Shown piece after piece: positions 7,425-10,524 of a stretch of 10,524 nucleotides of DNA. The stretch's first letter is position 1, and each line of letters starts with the position of its first letter. A program made the position numbers and the translations under genes. This DNA comes from an uncultured Opitutales bacterium (GTDB lineage: Bacteria > Verrucomicrobiota > Verrucomicrobiia > Opitutales > Intestinicryptomonadaceae). Below the pieces are notes generated by a model. It saw only the letters and a program-made list of their open reading frames with translations, was not told where the DNA came from and searched no databases. The DNA lies in contig URYY01000076.1 of the NCBI GenBank assembly GCA_900552245.1, positions 1 through 10,524 on the forward strand, given 5' to 3'.

Positions 7425-7932
7425 ATTTCACGTAAGAATGGCGGTGCTCTCGCAGCTTTCGAGATCAACTCTTAGGCTTTGCGTCATTATTGTGCTTTGC
7501 ATGATAATATGTATTGGTTCTCCGCTTGATTTAAGCAGGTTTTTCCCTACGAGCTTTGCGCAATTTTTCCTGTGGATTTGCGCTTTCCCGCTCCTTACTG
7601 TGGGGGCGGCTTTAGGAGTTGTAGTGGACTTTGACTCAAATTGCGTATTCCGCTTTTTGTCATCAGAGAACTTACAGATGGTATCTATTGGCGTTTTGGC
7701 TCTTCTTTCCGTATTTATATACTGGGCCACAACTCGATACCTAGTATTGAAATACTGCGGCACCGATTGGGTCAAGGCGTGCACTACAATCGTAAAGTGC
7801 TTTATTTACTGGGGCCTATTCCAATTGATTTGCGTTGTGGTCTCTTACGCGTGGACTGCCGGCGGATTTAATCTGGGCAAGCCCTCCTCTGAGAGCTCGC
7901 AGGCGCAACCCCCCGCACAAGTGCAAAAATAG
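7414..7932 (+). CDS. hypothetical four-helix integral membrane protein
   Basis: I do not recognise this 172-aa protein. It has four predicted membrane segments, at about 20-36, 48-71, 89-111 and 126-147. The N-terminus is basic (RIRFHVR) and the tail from about 152 is Ser/Gln/Pro-rich. By the positive-inside rule, both ends probably face the cytoplasm. Six Cys residues occur, mostly in or near helices, with no clear metal-binding motif. There is no signal peptide apart from the first helix and no catalytic motif. The start at 7414 overlaps the last 11 bases of the CorA gene in another frame and has GGAA four bases upstream; an ATG at 7438 (MAVLSQL) is an alternative. The overlap implies translational coupling with CorA, which could mean a partner or accessory role, but that is inference. 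The length of the open frame, hydrophobic periodicity and position support a real gene. Confidence 0.72.
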   Translation: MRIRFHVRMAVLSQLSRSTLRLCVIIVLCMIICIGSPLDLSRFFPTSFAQFFLWICAFPLLTVGAALGVVVDFDSNCVFRFLSSENLQMVSIGVLALLSVFIYWATTRYLVLKYCGTDWVKACTTIVKCFIYWGLFQLICVVVSYAWTAGGFNLGKPSSESSQAQPPAQVQK

Positions 7933-8032
7933 CTTGTTTTTGTGCTTTGATTTCTAAAAGCAAGCGCTTTACACATCTGCACATCTTGTCTCAAAAGGCG
8001 CACATTCGCGCGCGAATCGACCTTAAAATTTC

Positions 8033-9202
8033 TTAGATTCGCGCCTTAAATTCCTCGTAGCCGAACTTTTTTACTATTGTGTAGTTTGCGCCGTCCCACA
8101 GGGCTATGTCGGGCAGATTTACGCCGTTAAAGGTGTTCGTCTTAACCATGGTGTAGTGCGCCATGTCGGTAAAAATTAGCTTGTCGCCGACTTTTAGCTC
8201 GCGGTCAAATGAATACTCGCCGATTTGGTCGCCCGCAAGGCAGCTGCGGCCGGCTATTGTGTAGGTGTGCGGCTTTTCGTCTGCTTTACCGCTTCCGACA
8301 ATCATTGGCCGGTAGGGCATTTCGAGAACATCAGGCATGTGGCAGGGGGCGGCCATATTTAAAATTGCAATCTTACCCGCGTTTTCGTGTATCTCTAAAA
8401 CCTCCGCTACAAATACTCCCGCATTCAGCGCGATAGCCTCGCCGGGCTCGAGGTAGATTGTCTCTATATTCGGGTATTTTTTGTAGAAATTTTTAATGAG
8501 ATAAATCAGCTTTTCGACGTCGTAGCCGGGGCGAGTTATATGGTGACCTCCTCCAAAATTTACGCGCTTAACTTTTGAAATTACGTCGCTAAACTTATCT
8601 TCAAAGTGCTCGAGCACTCGCTCCAAAACGTCGCTATTTTGCTCGCACATGGCGTGGAAATTTAGGCAGTCAAGCTTCGAGTAAGTGTCGTAGCGCAAAT
8701 TTTTCTTAAGCTCGCCAAGGCGCGACTTCGGGGCGCATGGGTTGTAAATTTCAGTCTCAACTTCCGCGTATTCGGGGTTTACTCTTATTGATATTTCGAG
8801 TTTTTCATTTCCCGCATTCTTTGCCTCTTCTTTTGCAATTTCCAAAAATCTATCTAATTGCGATTGGCTGTTGAAAACTATTGTGTGGGCAAAGCGCGCA
8901 ATTTGCCTTAGCTCGCTTTCCTCAAAGGCCGGGCTATAGACGTGAATTTCCCCCCCGAAATATTCGCGCGCAAGCAGGGCTTCGTTTAGACCGCTTGAGG
9001 TTGTTCCGCTTAAGTACTTGCTTATTATCGGGAATACCGAATACATTGAAAAGCCCTTTAGCGCTAGGAGAATTTTTGCCCCGGATTTTTCCTCAACCTC
9101 CTTTAAAAGCTTCAAATTCTTTTTGAGCTTCTGCGTTTCCAAAATGTAGGCGGGCGTTTCGATTCTAAACAGGTCTAAGCCTTTGAGGTATTCGTCTTGC
9201 AT
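8033..9202 (-). CDS. nspC: carboxynorspermidine/carboxyspermidine decarboxylase
   Basis: The 389-aa product is a cytoplasmic PLP enzyme of the alanine racemase-fold (group IV) decarboxylases. It removes CO2 from carboxyspermidine or carboxynorspermidine to give spermidine or norspermidine. Its N-terminus, ETPAYILE (15-22), is typical of NspC. The PLP lysine is K49 in LLALKGFSMY. Barrel motifs include SSGLNEALLARE (69-80), NFHAMCE (181-187), GGGHH (217-221) for phosphate binding, and EPGEA (252-256). The C-terminal beta domain holds RSCLAGDQIGEY (319-330), where C321 and D325 are the expected active-site Cys and Asp across the dimer, plus YTMVKTNTFNG (350-360). Length and residues are as expected for the family, and not those of diaminopimelate or arginine decarboxylase. 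Its partner dehydrogenase lies upstream on the same strand, but a terminator and a 325-base spacer separate them. No Shine-Dalgarno precedes the ATG. Confidence 0.93.
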   Translation of the reverse strand: MQDEYLKGLDLFRIETPAYILETQKLKKNLKLLKEVEEKSGAKILLALKGFSMYSVFPIISKYLSGTTSSGLNEALLAREYFGGEIHVYSPAFEESELRQIARFAHTIVFNSQSQLDRFLEIAKEEAKNAGNEKLEISIRVNPEYAEVETEIYNPCAPKSRLGELKKNLRYDTYSKLDCLNFHAMCEQNSDVLERVLEHFEDKFSDVISKVKRVNFGGGHHITRPGYDVEKLIYLIKNFYKKYPNIETIYLEPGEAIALNAGVFVAEVLEIHENAGKIAILNMAAPCHMPDVLEMPYRPMIVGSGKADEKPHTYTIAGRSCLAGDQIGEYSFDRELKVGDKLIFTDMAHYTMVKTNTFNGVNLPDIALWDGANYTIVKKFGYEEFKARI

Positions 9203-9456
9203 GTTCTAATTGTCAAAAAAATTTCAAAATTTTGCAAGGATTATGATTTAAGCTGCGATTTTTAGAGCCTAATTTGCAAAATCAAATTCAAAGTTAATTG
9301 AGAAAGGCGAAAGCAAGTATCGCTTTAAACTTTGCGCTATCGGCGCGGGAAAAAGCAAGTTCAAGGCGAAAAGCTTTTGCAGGCACCTATCTTTTTAAAC
9401 TTGTTAAACTTTTTAAGGAGTTCCCATTTAGGAGCTTAAAATTTTTGCAAATTTGC
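9203..9456. other. AT-rich leader region of nspC
   Basis: With the terminator at 9457-9491 this makes up the 325-base gap between the dehydrogenase and nspC. No gene was recognised. It should contain the leftward nspC promoter, since transcription from the dehydrogenase is stopped just upstream; no hexamer pair is clear. Short repeats are present: TTAAACTT (plus strand) at 9325, 9395 and 9404, AAAGCAAGT at 9310 and 9352, and the palindrome AAAAGCTTTT at 9369-9378. Confidence 0.4.
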
Positions 9457-9491
9457 AAAAAAAAAAGACCCGAAGTGCAGCTTCGAGCCTT
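9457..9491 (-). terminator. Rho-independent terminator of the dehydrogenase gene
   Basis: Read leftward, AAGGCTCGAAG (9491-9481) can pair with CTTCGGGTCTT (9475-9465) around the loop CTGCA. This makes an 11-bp stem with two G-U pairs. The stem runs directly into ten T residues (A at 9457-9466 on the plus strand). It begins 37 bases past the stop codon at 9528. The stem core is modest in GC, but the long U-tract makes termination likely. Confidence 0.85.
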
Positions 9492-9527
9492 GAAATTTTT
9501 AGCTTTTAAATTTTTGTTTCGCTATTC

Positions 9528-10524
9528 TTACTCCGGCAAATTGTAGCTCTTGTCGGGGTCTAGCTCTAGAACTTTCCAGGGCAGGCCGTATTCGGCCACG
9601 CGCTTTAGGAAGGGATCGGGGTCTAGCTGTTCCATATTGAAAACTCCGCCGCCGTCCCAAGTTTTTGTAGCAACCATTGCTGCGGCAGAGGCGGCGGGAA
9701 CACCCGTTGTGTAGGATATCGCCTGGCTTTTAACTTCCGCGTAGCACTCCTCGTGGACGCAGACGTTGTAGATGTAAACCTTGCGTCTCTTGCCGTCCTT
9801 TACGCCCTCTATTATGCAGCCTATGTTGGTCTTGCCCTTTGTGAGCGGTCCCAAACTTGCGGGGTCGGGCAGCACGGCCTTCAAAAATTCTATTGGCGCG
9901 ATTTCAACTCCCTTAATCTTTAGGGGCTTAATGGAAGTCATACCGACGTTTTGCAGGACGCGCAAGTGGGTTAGGTACTTGTCGCCAAAAGTCATCCAAA
10001 AGCGTATGCGCTTTAGACCCTTTAAGTTCTTGCAAAGCGATTCCAGTTCTTCGTGGTAGAGCAGGTAGGAGGGCTTTACGCCTACTTCCGGATAGTCGAA
10101 GTCGCAGCGAATGGAAATTGGGTCTGTCTCAATCCACTTGCCTTCCTGCCAGTATCTGCCTTTTGAAGTGATTTCCCTGATGTTGATTTCGGGATTAAAG
10201 TTCGTGGCAAAGGGCAGGCCGTGGTCGCCTGCGTTGCAGTCGAGAATATCGACGTAATTAATTTCGTCAAAGAGGTGCTTTTGGGCGTAGGCGCAATACA
10301 TGTTTGTGACGCCCGGGTCAAAGCCAGCACCCATGACGGCCATTATGCCTGCCTCCTTAAACTTATCCTGATACGCCCACTGCCACTTGTATTCAAACTT
10401 GGCCGTGTCCAGGGGCTCGTAATTGGCCGTATCCAGATAGTGCACGCCGCATTCCAGGCAGGCGTCCATAATGTGCAGATCCTGATACGGCAGGGCGAGA
10501 TTGCAGACCAGATCCGGCTTGACC
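9528..10524 (-). CDS. carboxynorspermidine/carboxyspermidine dehydrogenase (saccharopine dehydrogenase family), 5' end outside window
   Basis: The last 331 residues are visible; the frame is open through the right edge, so the start lies beyond 10524. Relatives are about 400 aa, so roughly 70 N-terminal residues, including the nucleotide-binding glycine motif, are missing. The visible part starts VKPDLVCNLALPYQDLHIMD, continues with GVHYLDTANYE, the hinge GAGFDPGVTNMY (67-78 of the visible part) and DCNAGDHGLPFATNFNPEI, all typical of the saccharopine-dehydrogenase-like family. Such enzymes reductively join aspartate semialdehyde to putrescine (or diaminopropane) with NADPH to make carboxy(nor)spermidine. 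The assignment over lysine-pathway saccharopine dehydrogenase rests on nspC being the next gene on the same strand, plus family resemblance. An internal ATG at 10469 falls inside the conserved fold and is not the start. The terminator at 9457-9491 ends the transcript. Confidence 0.9.
   Translation of the reverse strand, partial: VKPDLVCNLALPYQDLHIMDACLECGVHYLDTANYEPLDTAKFEYKWQWAYQDKFKEAGIMAVMGAGFDPGVTNMYCAYAQKHLFDEINYVDILDCNAGDHGLPFATNFNPEINIREITSKGRYWQEGKWIETDPISIRCDFDYPEVGVKPSYLLYHEELESLCKNLKGLKRIRFWMTFGDKYLTHLRVLQNVGMTSIKPLKIKGVEIAPIEFLKAVLPDPASLGPLTKGKTNIGCIIEGVKDGKRRKVYIYNVCVHEECYAEVKSQAISYTTGVPAASAAAMVATKTWDGGGVFNMEQLDPDPFLKRVAEYGLPWKVLELDPDKSYNLPE

Noticed and set aside
7932..7965. Possible leftward terminator after nspC (arms GCTTGCTTTT and AAAAACAAGC, then TATTTTT)
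   Set aside because: The stem has a C-A mismatch, is AT-rich, has a 14-base loop, and overlaps the end of the opposite gene. It may be functional, but the sequence alone does not support a call.
9298..9546. Rightward 82-codon open frame in the nspC leader
   Set aside because: It starts at TTG, has no ribosome-binding site, runs through the dehydrogenase terminator into the antisense of its 3' end, and encodes a Lys/Phe/Ala-rich string typical of AT-rich spacer DNA.
10467..10469. Internal ATG as the start of the dehydrogenase
   Set aside because: The same frame continues upstream to the window edge with family-conserved residues (VKPDLVCNLALPYQDLHI), so the real start lies outside.

Overview
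The window is an ordinary chromosomal housekeeping segment carrying seven complete protein-coding genes and one gene cut by the right edge. No mobile element, CRISPR array, tRNA or rRNA was recognised. Coding DNA is of roughly balanced GC, while the spacers are strongly AT-rich. The Bacteroidota/Verrucomicrobiota-like SdhA and five-helix SdhC, together with the carboxyspermidine route of polyamine synthesis, suggest a Verrucomicrobiota (PVC) or Bacteroidota-type bacterium. The SdhA and SdhC wording fits my memory of Opitutae-like Verrucomicrobiota best, but this is an impression and not a database result.

Layout. An RlmD-type rRNA uracil-5-methyltransferase (+, 178-1398) converges on an AraC-family regulator (-, 1410-2294) with an 11-base gap. 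A spacer of about 350 bases follows, ending in a strong terminator (2592-2622) that closes the leftward operon sdhC-sdhA-sdhB (6206 to 2642). This operon encodes a three-subunit, type-B-like succinate:quinone oxidoreductase. A divergent AT-rich spacer of 273 bases separates sdhC from a rightward pair: a CorA-family transporter (6480-7424) with GMS in place of GMN, and an overlapping gene for an unrecognised four-helix membrane protein (7414-7932). Leftward from the right edge come a truncated saccharopine-dehydrogenase-family carboxy(nor)spermidine dehydrogenase (9528 to beyond 10524), its terminator (9457-9491), a 325-base spacer, and nspC, carboxy(nor)spermidine decarboxylase (8033-9202).

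How the genes work together. SdhC anchors SdhA and SdhB to the membrane and passes electrons between the succinate/fumarate couple and quinone. The dehydrogenase and NspC are consecutive steps that make spermidine or norspermidine from aspartate semialdehyde and a diamine, without decarboxylated S-adenosylmethionine. The other genes have no evident shared pathway.

I found no convincing new multi-gene system. The items most worth a second look are the GMS-type CorA with its overlapping unknown membrane protein, short repeats in two regulatory spacers, and the absence of a Shine-Dalgarno sequence in front of several transcript-leading genes when internal operon genes have one.
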